From positions 1 to 64,000 of the forward strand of contig JAAHGL010000001.1 of NCBI GenBank assembly GCA_010692635.1: a DNA stretch of 64,000 nt. Direction: 5' to 3'. The notes beneath the pieces were generated by a model. That model had not been told where the DNA came from. It saw only the letters and a program-made list of their open reading frames with translations, and made no database searches. Positions within the stretch are counted from its first letter, which is position 1. The number at the start of each line of letters is the position of its first letter. Shown piece after piece: positions 8,890 to 18,300 of this stretch. The stretch comes from Symploca sp. SIO2C1. GTDB lineage: Bacteria > Cyanobacteriota > Cyanobacteriia > Cyanobacteriales > Coleofasciculaceae. The translations under genes and the position numbers were made by a program.

Positions 8890-9660
8890 ATGCTTTTTTA
8901 TTTTGACTCTTTCAATCCCTGGCTAGTGGCAGTGGGATTAAATACAGTTTTACTAGCGATCGCCTGGTTAGCTCCCAAAAAGTTACTCACCCAAGCAGGA
9001 TACCTCCATGCTTGGGTTCTAGGGGTTATAGTTTGGGGAACTCTTAGCTGGCAGGGTTACTTGGTGGTAATGTTTTACTTTCTCGTAGGTTCTGGTATCA
9101 CTCGTATTGGCATGGTACAGAAGGAAGCCGCAGGCATTGCTGAGAAACGTTCTGGTACCAGGGGACCTGAGAATGTTTGGGGTTCAGCTCTCGCTGGCAC
9201 AATTTGTGCCTTAGGAACTCTATTGCTGGGAACTCCTTATCAGCAGTTATTACTACTGGGCTATGTAGCAAGTTTTGCCACGAAGCTCTCAGATACTACT
9301 GCCAGTGAGGTAGGTAAAGCTTACGGCAAGCGAACTTTTTTAATTACTACCTTAGAGCCAGTGGCACGGGGCACAGAAGGTGCAGTCAGTTTAGAAGGAA
9401 CTTTAGCTGGTGTAGTTGCATCAGTTACGCTCTCTTTTGTCGGTTGGGGTATTGGTCTGATTGACTTGACAGGTGTAGTTTTTTGTGTAATTGCAGCCTT
9501 TGTTGCCACCAATCTAGAAAGTGTGATTGGTGCGACCCTACAATCTCAATTTGATTGGATGACGAATGAAGTGGTAAATATAATTAATACCCTGATTGGT
9601 GCGATCACCGCAGTACTATTGCTCTTGATGTGGCAAGTATTAGCTCTGGGAACACTATGA
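8890..9660 (+). CDS. DUF92 membrane protein, VTE6-like phytyl-phosphate kinase
   Basis: The 256-residue integral membrane protein has about six or seven hydrophobic segments. The family motif lies in the middle: KLSDTTASEVGKAYGKRTF, followed by a T-Gly-rich loop (EPVARGTEGAVSLEGTLAG). The closest characterised relatives are plant VTE6 and its cyanobacterial homologue, which phosphorylate phytyl phosphate to phytyl diphosphate for tocopherol and phylloquinone synthesis. It is transcribed towards hetR with about 70 bases between the two stop codons. Assignment of substrate rests on family knowledge. Confidence 0.75.
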   Translation: MLFYFDSFNPWLVAVGLNTVLLAIAWLAPKKLLTQAGYLHAWVLGVIVWGTLSWQGYLVVMFYFLVGSGITRIGMVQKEAAGIAEKRSGTRGPENVWGSALAGTICALGTLLLGTPYQQLLLLGYVASFATKLSDTTASEVGKAYGKRTFLITTLEPVARGTEGAVSLEGTLAGVVASVTLSFVGWGIGLIDLTGVVFCVIAAFVATNLESVIGATLQSQFDWMTNEVVNIINTLIGAITAVLLLLMWQVLALGTL

Positions 9661-9731
9661 ATTGGTTAGGGAACTACAAAAAATCTCCCTTCTCTCCTCA
9701 TCTTCCTCAGCTCCCCTTGCCTATTGACCCA

Positions 9732-10631
<900 letters not shown>

Positions 10632-10888
10632 TTATCTTAGGGGCAGTCACATTGTATGGAAACGAAACTTTTGTGCCTTCAGGGACATCCATAAACAACT
10701 CTACTCTTTTTGCTTGGGTTGCAAAAATTACAGAATTATTCTGCACGACCCCTTGGTGAAAAACTCACTGTATCTCATGATAATCGGTGAGTTCCATTCA
10801 CGCAGCAGAACGTGTTTTTAACTCAAGCACCCTAATATATGAAGCTTAATATTCTATTATAGAAAATAAAACCGGCGGTGAAAACTGG
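10632..10888. other. hetR upstream region
   Basis: About 250 AT-rich bases separate the patX terminator from the hetR start. A hetR promoter must lie here or further upstream. I see no repeat and no perfect palindrome of HetR-site type. The plus-strand open frame at 10606-10821 runs over the hetR start and has no features of a gene. Confidence 0.35.
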
Positions 10889-10922
10889 AAAAATTCCCCT
10901 TTTCTCTATTATAAAAGGGGAA
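10889..10922 (-). terminator. Rho-independent terminator after patX
   Basis: On the minus strand a 10-bp stem TTCCCCTTTT/AAAAGGGGAA (10922-10913 pairing with 10903-10894) with a 9-base loop is followed directly by five T. An outer pairing ACTGGAA/TTCCAGT extends the structure. It starts about 22 bases after the patX stop and separates patX from hetR, so the two genes probably have separate transcripts or attenuated read-through. Confidence 0.75.
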
Positions 10923-10944
10923 ATAGGAGAATCTTCCAGTCTTT

Positions 10945-11427
10945 TCATGCTTGGGCACTAACTATGAACTGTGATTGTGCTAATTCCAGGCGTCCGCTGC
11001 CTCGATAGGATAGCTCAGGAGCTAGAATTTCTGGTGACTGTGCTAATTCCAGGCGTCCGCTGCCTCGATAGGATAGCTCAGGAGCTAGGATTTCCGGTGA
11101 TTGTGCTAATTCCAGGCGTCCGCTGCCGCGATAGGGTAGCTCAGGAGCTAGGATTTCCGGTGATTGTGCTAATTCCAGGCGTCCGCTGCCTCGATAGGAT
11201 AGCTCAGGAGCTAGGATTTCCGGTGATTGTGCTAATTCCAGGCGTCCGCTGCCGCGATGAGATAACTCAAGAGCTAGGATTTCCGGTGATTGAGCCAATT
11301 CCAGGCGTCCGCTACCAGGATTGGCAAAGTGTAGTTGCAAATTTGAGCCGTAAGCAATAAGCTGGGGATCAATCAATAGAGAGATTGCAAGCAGACCCAC
11401 CAAAGTGATATATCTGAAAATACTCAT
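10945..11427 (-). CDS. patX: PatX-like secreted precursor with a tandem array of RGSGR peptides
   Basis: The 160-residue product has an N-terminal signal-type hydrophobic stretch (ITLVGLLAISLLI, about residues 7-19), then a 21-residue unit repeated about six times to the C-terminus. Each unit holds the pentapeptide RGSGR. There are five perfect copies (residues 58-62, 79-83, 100-104, 121-125, 142-146) and a first degenerate copy, PGSGR, at 37-41. Between pentapeptides the unit reads LELAQSPEILAPELSY with few changes. RGSGR is the active core of PatS and HetN and of PatX, a family linked to hetR in filamentous cyanobacteria and usually reported as a small exported protein with a C-terminal RGSGR. 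Placement directly upstream of hetR supports the call. The repeat array makes it longer than typical PatX as I know it. Confidence 0.85.
   Translation of the reverse strand: MSIFRYITLVGLLAISLLIDPQLIAYGSNLQLHFANPGSGRLELAQSPEILALELSHRGSGRLELAQSPEILAPELSYRGSGRLELAQSPEILAPELPYRGSGRLELAQSPEILAPELSYRGSGRLELAQSPEILAPELSYRGSGRLELAQSQFIVSAQA
10977..11328 (-). repeat. 63-bp coding tandem repeat (RGSGR array)
   Basis: Five nearly identical 63-base units start near 10977, 11040, 11103, 11166 and 11229, followed by a diverged unit from 11292. Each encodes 21 residues, so the frame is kept. Units differ at only a few bases, for example the RGSGR codons alternate CGA/CGC at the first Arg and the unit at 11229 has several changes. 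Such near-identity points to recent expansion or gene conversion, and the copy number is likely to vary between strains. Confidence 0.95.
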
Positions 11428-11535
11428 AGCAGACTTCCGTGTTCAGAGTTTCTAGTCACTGATACGGAGTTACTGTTGGGGTGTCAGGAAATACTTTGAG
11501 GGAATTTTAGTTATCTCTATCGAAATTGATGATTG

Positions 11536-11575
11536 AAAAACTAGCCCCATCCTTGAAATGCAACAAGGATAGGGC
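11536..11575 (-). terminator. Rho-independent terminator after the 291-residue unknown
   Basis: The arms GCCCCATCCTTG (11544-11555) and CAAGGATAGGGC (11564-11575) pair with one bulge or mismatch. Read on the minus strand the hairpin is followed by TAGTTTTT. It lies about 40 bases past the stop codon at 11617 and ahead of patX. Confidence 0.65.
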
Positions 11576-11616
11576 GATGATTATCGGTTATTGAAGAATT
11601 GATTTTTTGTCGTTCC

Positions 11617-12492
11617 TTAGCGCCGTCTTCTGCTGAATGAGCGCCTGCTACCAAAACCAGAAGGACGCGATCGCATGCCGCTACCAAAACGACTGGGGCG
11701 ATTCATTTGTTTGGGACGCACCTTACCAAACTGGCGCAATTTACTGAAACCAAAACCAGAGCCTGTAGAACGGTTGCCTTTTTTCGATGCTTTACGACTG
11801 GTGTTAGATTTATTCGCAGCTGCTGATTTACTTAAACGACCAGTTGTACGGAAGTTTTGGCGGTTTTTAACGGCAGCGGGGGGCGTTTTGTAACGAGTTT
11901 GGTATTGCTTAACTGCTTGGTTGTAGGTATTGCCATATCCCCCATAACCAGCCATCACTCCTGATTGGTAGACTGGTGGCATATAGTACCTGGGTGTAAA
12001 TAACAAACTTCCCAAAGCTTGACCGGCCAAAGCACCAGCAAAAGGAGTCCAGAAGCTAGATTGCTGACGTATAATCACCGTTTCTGGCTGACCAGTTTGA
12101 GGATTAGTCTGAGTTTCTGTGACGTTGTGGACATATTCAATGCGAAAATCTTCCTTCAGGTAGATGACGGCTTTGCCACCATCAATCTTAAGATAACTCT
12201 TTTTACCTGCACTAATTTCCTCATCAGTTAGACCCGCTAGCTGCACATCTGTAGTGCGGAATACGCTTGAAGTACCAGGTGGGGTATTAAGCAGCATCAA
12301 ACTATACTCACCATTGATATCATCATAGGTCGCTTGTTGGACTGGATATTGCCCTTCACTTAATTGAGTGGGAGCAGAGGCAATATAGATGTTTCCATTT
12401 GGTAAAGATTCAGCAATGCTAGGAGAACTAAAGGCTAGTGTAGTCCAGCAAAAAGCTAGAGATATTAACAGAATTGCTAATTTACGTAACAT
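11617..12492 (-). CDS. Secreted conserved hypothetical with a basic Arg/Gly/Ser-rich tail
   Basis: The 291-residue protein has a clear signal peptide (LAILLISLAFCWTTLAFSSP, cleavage probably after SIA near 27). A folded part at about 28-150 contains TNPQTGQPETVIIRQQS. A Gly/Tyr segment (GYGGYGNTYNQ) follows, then a strongly basic tail from about 190 rich in Arg, Lys, Ser and Gly, ending in RRSFSRRRR. I do not recognise a named domain. Tails of this kind bind polyanions or the cell surface. The tail holds FGSG and STGSG but no RGSGR, so I do not link it to HetR signalling despite the position just upstream of patX. Confidence 0.6.
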   Translation of the reverse strand: MLRKLAILLISLAFCWTTLAFSSPSIAESLPNGNIYIASAPTQLSEGQYPVQQATYDDINGEYSLMLLNTPPGTSSVFRTTDVQLAGLTDEEISAGKKSYLKIDGGKAVIYLKEDFRIEYVHNVTETQTNPQTGQPETVIIRQQSSFWTPFAGALAGQALGSLLFTPRYYMPPVYQSGVMAGYGGYGNTYNQAVKQYQTRYKTPPAAVKNRQNFRTTGRLSKSAAANKSNTSRKASKKGNRSTGSGFGFSKLRQFGKVRPKQMNRPSRFGSGMRSRPSGFGSRRSFSRRRR

Positions 12493-12593
12493 AAAACTTG
12501 GTAATCTTGAGGAAATTTTCTAAACGACTGTTGAGTTTTATTTACACCATTTTAGATTGAAGAAATATCTTCAATCTTCAAGCTAAAATCGAT

Positions 12594-13199
12594 TTACAGG
12601 GGAATCAATTCAGGGAAATTGAGCAATATGTGATCATCGGTTAGCTCATCACCAAACTGCGCTGGGGAAAAGTGAACCTGAATAGCTTGCAGTCTTTCCT
12701 GATAATGGAGATTAATTAAAGCTTTCAAGCCATCCTCCAGAGCATCTAAACTAGCGAGATCAGTTTCCAACTCTGGAACTTCTCCCTCGTAAGCCACTGT
12801 AATCATAACAATCAAGTTACGAGTTACCGGAAAAGATAATGGCTCATCTTCCCCGGGAATAGAATTGCTGAAATCCGTTTCACTAAGATAGCGTTGAGCA
12901 GAATCAGTGAACAGTTCAGTTACATAGTCTCCTGCTTCTGCCTCTTGCCAGAAAACATCCCCTTCATTCGCTGCTGACTGCCAGTAGGTGTTTAATTGTA
13001 AGAGGTTCTGGCAAATATTCACCAGTCCTTCTCCTAAAACCGCAAGATCTCCATCTGCTTCAATTGCCTCTCTACCAGTCTGATTGAGGATACCCAGTAA
13101 GGGTGCCACCTCTGAACCAGCTAGATGGACAAATAAACGACAGACCACCCACCGAGTTTTACCACTGAATTGATTGAAGCGATCGCGCCAAGAACTCAT
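12594..13199 (-). CDS. DUF1517-family protein
   Basis: The 201-residue soluble protein ends with the pattern of the DUF1517 family: a hydrophobic strand followed by YEGEVPELE, an amphipathic helix with LKALINL, and a final F-PAQFGDELTDDHIL plus a Pro-Glu-Leu end. The family is common in cyanobacteria and plastids and has no firm biochemical function. It begins at 13199 with MSSWRDRF and is divergent from the ABC permease gene 71 bases away. Confidence 0.7.
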   Translation of the reverse strand: MSSWRDRFNQFSGKTRWVVCRLFVHLAGSEVAPLLGILNQTGREAIEADGDLAVLGEGLVNICQNLLQLNTYWQSAANEGDVFWQEAEAGDYVTELFTDSAQRYLSETDFSNSIPGEDEPLSFPVTRNLIVMITVAYEGEVPELETDLASLDALEDGLKALINLHYQERLQAIQVHFSPAQFGDELTDDHILLNFPELIPL

Positions 13200-13270
13200 T
13201 ACGTACCTTACTCAAAACTGATGGAAAAATTGTAGTAGAAACTAAAGGATATATTATTAACATTTTATAG

Positions 13271-14053
13271 ATGAACAAATATTTAAATGTACTACATTTG
13301 TTCTGGAGTACTGCACTTGCTGCTGAACTAGAGTATCGGCTCAATTTTGCGATCGCAGCTTTGAGTAGCTTAGGGAGTCTCATCGGTAACCTATTCGGGC
13401 TATTTTTGTTCTACCGCACTGGCTACACATTTGAGGGCTGGAACTGGGAGGAAGCTCTAGTACTATTGGGTATCTTTACTCTGCTTCAGGGTTTCTCTAC
13501 AACTTTTCTGGTTCCCAACCTCAATCGTATTGTTGATCATGTTGAGCAAGGCACCCTAGACTTTGTACTGCTCAAGCCAATCAGCAGTCAGTTTTGGCTT
13601 TCGTTCCGCACCCTTTCTCCTTGGGGTTTGCCAGACTTACTCTTTGCCCTAATCTTGATTAGCTATGCTGGAAGACGCCTTGATTTGACTTTTAGTAACT
13701 ACCTCCTGAGTTTAGTACCGCTCTTTTTTGGTCTAGTTATTCTCTACAGCATCTGGTTTATCCTAGGAGCAACCAGCATTTGGTTTGTAAAAATTTACAA
13801 TGTTACTGAGGTACTCCGAAATTTACTACAAGCTGGTCGCTTTCCGATGGTAGCTTATCCCACTGTTTACAGGTTCTTTTTCACTTTCCTTGTACCTGTG
13901 GCATTCCTGACGACTGTGCCAGCGGAAGCTATGTTAGGACGTACTCAGATTATTTGGGTAGTTGTTGGTGGTGTCTTAGCTCTAGGATTACTGGTTGCTT
14001 CTAGTCTATTTTGGCAATTTGCAATGCGTTTTTATACTAGTGCTTCTAGTTAG
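13271..14053 (+). CDS. ABC-2 type transporter permease (ABC2_membrane_6 type)
   Basis: The 260-residue membrane protein has six predicted hydrophobic segments and the family stretch NRIVDHVEQGTLDFVLLKP, followed by SQFWLSFR. It is the permease half of an ABC-2 exporter. The partner permease and the ATPase are not in the neighbourhood, so they must be encoded elsewhere. The stop codon at 14051-14053 is immediately followed by a MITE left end (GGGTTTGCTGAATAAG), so an insertion occurred right at the 3' end of this gene. Confidence 0.8.
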   Translation: MNKYLNVLHLFWSTALAAELEYRLNFAIAALSSLGSLIGNLFGLFLFYRTGYTFEGWNWEEALVLLGIFTLLQGFSTTFLVPNLNRIVDHVEQGTLDFVLLKPISSQFWLSFRTLSPWGLPDLLFALILISYAGRRLDLTFSNYLLSLVPLFFGLVILYSIWFILGATSIWFVKIYNVTEVLRNLLQAGRFPMVAYPTVYRFFFTFLVPVAFLTTVPAEAMLGRTQIIWVVVGGVLALGLLVASSLFWQFAMRFYTSASS

Positions 14054-14582
<529 letters not shown>

Positions 14583-14834
14583 ATGAACACGGAAGATTTT
14601 AGATATAAAAGACCATCTCGTTTCAATCAAGCTGAGGATTATGCTGCCAAGAGGCTAGTGTTGGTTCGGTTTCAGCCTCCTCCAGTCAAGATGCTCTTTC
14701 TAATTGTGATTGGTTCCTTCGCTATGGGATTGATTCCCATCCTCTATGGTTCAACTGTGGCACAGACGCAACCTCACACAGCAACTAGTCTTGGAGAAGC
14801 AGGCGTTTGGACTACTTTGGGAGAGCGAGATTGA
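14583..14834 (+). CDS. Small single-span membrane protein, unknown
   Basis: From the ATG at 14583 an 83-residue product is read: a basic soluble N-terminus (MNTEDFRYKRPSRFNQAED), one hydrophobic segment (MLFLIVIGSFAMGLIPILYG), and a short Thr/Gly-rich tail ending in ERD. The frame is open further upstream to 14490, but the internal ATG gives the more natural protein. No homologue is recognised. It lies 557 bases before the large exoprotein gene on the same strand. It could be an accessory factor, but the distance argues against tight coupling. Confidence 0.4.
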   Translation: MNTEDFRYKRPSRFNQAEDYAAKRLVLVRFQPPPVKMLFLIVIGSFAMGLIPILYGSTVAQTQPHTATSLGEAGVWTTLGERD

Positions 14835-15390
14835 CTTGTCTGGAGTTTAGACTATGACAAAGTAGCCCAGTCTTCATTTTTGGGCTGAGAGTTGAGCAAA
14901 TTGATGCATGCATTTGCTCTAAGTCTTCTTATTTTTCACTTTTTTGTAGATACTTTTTCCTTTTTTTCCCACGGGATAACGAGTTCGCTTTCTTCTTTTT
15001 TTTCCAGGTTTCCATCCCGTTGATTTTCCACGGGTTTTGGGAGCTAGTACTGGGATGCCAATCTCTAGACAAGGCTCTAACCTTGACTGTGCAAGAATTC
15101 CAGGCGTTAGATTCGACTGGGATTAAAGCCGAATGCCGCGAAGACAGATGAAATTTCAGTGAAGACTCTAAAAAATTATCGACATTTAGTAATTTATTTA
15201 TATATATTGAAACTACAGTCAATTTTTCAATAAAAGCAAAAAGTGCACTCTATCAAAAGGATGAATTAACGGCTCTTTGATCAGGGCTTACGAACAGTAT
15301 TGACAATAAACCGGGTTGTCTAGGGAGCATACTATTTTGTCGAGATCTCATTATTAGTGCAAGCGACCTACCAAAAAACAACAACAAATC
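14835..15390. other. Upstream region of the exoprotein gene
   Basis: The region holds long T-rich and C/T-rich runs (14935-15010) and an AT-rich stretch (15160-15240) that could carry the promoter. No RNA gene or repeat is recognised. The minus-strand open frame at 14929-15222 is Lys-rich read-through of the T-runs and is not accepted. Confidence 0.35.
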
Positions 15391-18300
15391 ATGGTTTCAC
15401 TACCAAAGAATCTGCTTCTACCATTGATAGCAGTCCTTTCCTTAGTAGCAACAGGAACAGTCCGTACCGAACCGCTTCAGGCACAATCGATTTCCACTTC
15501 CTTCGACGGTACTAATACCACAGTCACAGTTGATGGCAACGAATATCAGATCACTGGCGGCACTCTCTCGGGAGATGGAACAAATCTGTTTCACAGTTTC
15601 CAAAAATTTGGACTGAGCAACGGCGAGATTGCCAACTTCCTTTCCCAACCGCAAATTCGTAACATTCTCGGTCGGGTGGTAGGTGGAGATGCCTCGGTAA
15701 TTAATGGTCTTATTCAACTAACAGGTGGTAATTCTAACCTGTTTTTACTCAATCCTGCTGGGTTTGTTTTTGGTAATGGTGCCAGTCTTGACTTGCCAGC
15801 TAGTTTTACTACTACCACCGCCAATAGGATTGGTTTTGATGGCGGTTGGTTCAAGGGAGTGGGTACGAATGACTATCAGGCTTTAGTGGGTAACCCCAGC
15901 CGTTTTGCTTTTACCACCAACCAACCGGGCACTATTGTTAATGCAGGTAACCTGGCGGTGAGTGAGGGGGAAAATTTAACTCTCCTAGGTGGCATGGTAA
16001 TCAATACAGGAACCATTTCCACACCAGGGGGCAAGATCATAATCGCTGCTGTGCCAGGGGAAAATGTAGTACGGATCTCTCAAGAAGGGATGGTGCTCAG
16101 TTTAGAGCTACAGCCCAGTGCAGGGATGGATAATGGCAGTTCCTTGACTGATGCTGATGGCTTGTCATCTCCAGATTTACCTCAGTTGCTAACCGGGGGC
16201 AATTTAGCAGATGCAACGGGGATTACTGTTAACCCCAATGGCACAATGTCTTTGACTGGTTCAGGCATCACTCTTCCTACAGAGGTAGGTTCTGCCTATG
16301 TCTCTGGTACAGTTGATACTACTGGAGACATAGGTGGCACGGTGAATGTCCTCGGCGATCGCGTCGGTTTAGTGGGAGCTAATATCAATGCCTCTGGCAC
16401 TAACGGTGGTGGTACGGTATTAATTGGTGGCAATGTTCAGGGTCAAGGTCCAGAGCCGAATGCTTTGAACACATTTATTAGTAGTGACTCAGAGATTAGG
16501 GCAGATGCTACCAGTGTAGGAGATGGTGGGCGCGTCATCGTCTTTGCGGAAGAAACAGCCAATATCCATGGAAATATCAGCGCTCGTGGTGGTGTATCGG
16601 GTGGCGATGGTGGCTTTGTCGAAACCAGTGGATTGCAAAATTTGCAGGTTACCACTACTCCAGATGTCTCTGCTCCAGTAGGTTTGGGGGGTGAATGGTT
16701 AATTGACCCCTATAATGTCGAGATCGTAGCAAATGGTTTAGGAACAAACAATATCAATCCTGGTAATCCCTTTGAGGCAACCGGTGATAATGCAACTGTG
16801 GAAGTTGGTTTAATCATTGCTGCTCTCACTGGTGGTGCAAATGTAACCATAACGACAGGAGCAGGGGGGACTCAAGATGGAAATATTACCTGGAGTGGTG
16901 ACTTAGATTTTGAAGCCGGTACAGGCGAGAATACCCTAACTTTGAGTGCTGCTAACGATATCAATATCAACGCCAATATTTTCGATAGTATACCTTTCAT
17001 CGGTGGAGATGCTCTCAACCTGGTATTGAATGCTGATACTGATAATAATGGTGGCGGCAATATCAATATCAACAATGCCATGATTGATACCAACGGTGGT
17101 TCGATTACAGGGATTGGTAGAGGAAATATCATCCCCAATGATCGTAATGGCATCAATATTGTTGATAGCATCATTAACACCGAAGGCGGTAATCTTGACC
17201 TCACTGGCACAGGAGCAAATGGGGGTGACGGTATTGTTATCAATCAAGGAAGCATGATTGATACTGGAGATGGCAATCTTAACCTTACCGGTACAGGAGG
17301 CGATTTCCGTAATGGTATTTTTATAGATCAAAACAGCAGGCTGAATGCAGATAATGGGGATATTAACCTGACGGGTACCAGTGGTACCAGAGGAGCTGCT
17401 CGTAGTGGAATATTTATCAGAAGATCTAGACTCAGGACTAATGAAAATGGCAATATTAATTTAACTGGTACTAATGTTTCCAATGAAAATAATAGTGCGG
17501 GTATTGCCCTGGCTGCTGACTCCGAGTTAAGATCCCGGGGAACTGGCAATATCACCTTGACGGGCACAACTGGCACTGGAGTAGAGGATAATCGAGGGAT
17601 ATTTCTCAGGGGAGATTCTTCCATCAGAACCCAGGGCAATATCGTACTAGAAGGCACGACTAGTGCAACTGGAATGAACAATGATGGCGTTAGGATCCAA
17701 GACGGTAGCTCTTTGAGAGGCGATACCACCGCAAATATTACTGTGAATGGTACCACTGCTGGCACAACGGATAGTCGAGGGGTAATCCTGACCGACGCTA
17801 GTAGAATCGAGGCAGTGGATGGGGAGATTAATCTAACAGGTACAGCCAACCAAAGTGGAGAAGGAATTCTGTTGGAGGATAGCTTCTTGAACCGCAATGC
17901 AGGGCAAGGTAATGGTGCTATCACCTTAACAGGGGATGAGATTAACATTGACAATGTCACAATCAGGGGAACCAATACTCTTCAGTTACAGCCTGAAAAC
18001 CCGGCTCTGGGAATTACTATCGGTGGCAACATCGACGATGGTAGCTTAAATCTCGACAACGACGAACTAGCTGATTTGCGAGATGGCTTTAGTGAAATTA
18101 TTATCGGACGTAATGATGGCAGTGGAGCAGTTGCGATCGATAACGGTGGTATCGCTTTCACTGATCCTTTAAGGATTCAGTCTCCCAATGGTGCCATTGC
18201 TGTCAATGGGGCAATTACTGGTACAGATAACGCTTCAGTTACCCTCGATAGCAACACCGTTGCCTTAAACGCCAATATCACTACCACCAACCAGTTCATT

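Noticed and set aside
10971-11360. 129-residue plus-strand open frame with LIPGVRC repeats
   Set aside because: It is the antisense of the 63-bp patX repeat. A 63-base periodicity without stops in one frame keeps the antisense open too, and there is no ribosome-binding site.
11617-12492. STGSG/FGSG motifs considered as additional HetR-inhibitory peptides
   Set aside because: None is RGSGR; they are part of a basic low-complexity tail.
14929-15222. 97-residue minus-strand frame with a Lys-rich tail
   Set aside because: Product of T-rich runs, no start context, no recognisable domain.
17328-17975. 215-residue minus-strand open frame inside the exoprotein gene
   Set aside because: Shadow of the repetitive Asn/Gly/Thr-rich coding strand; several similar antisense frames occur along the gene.
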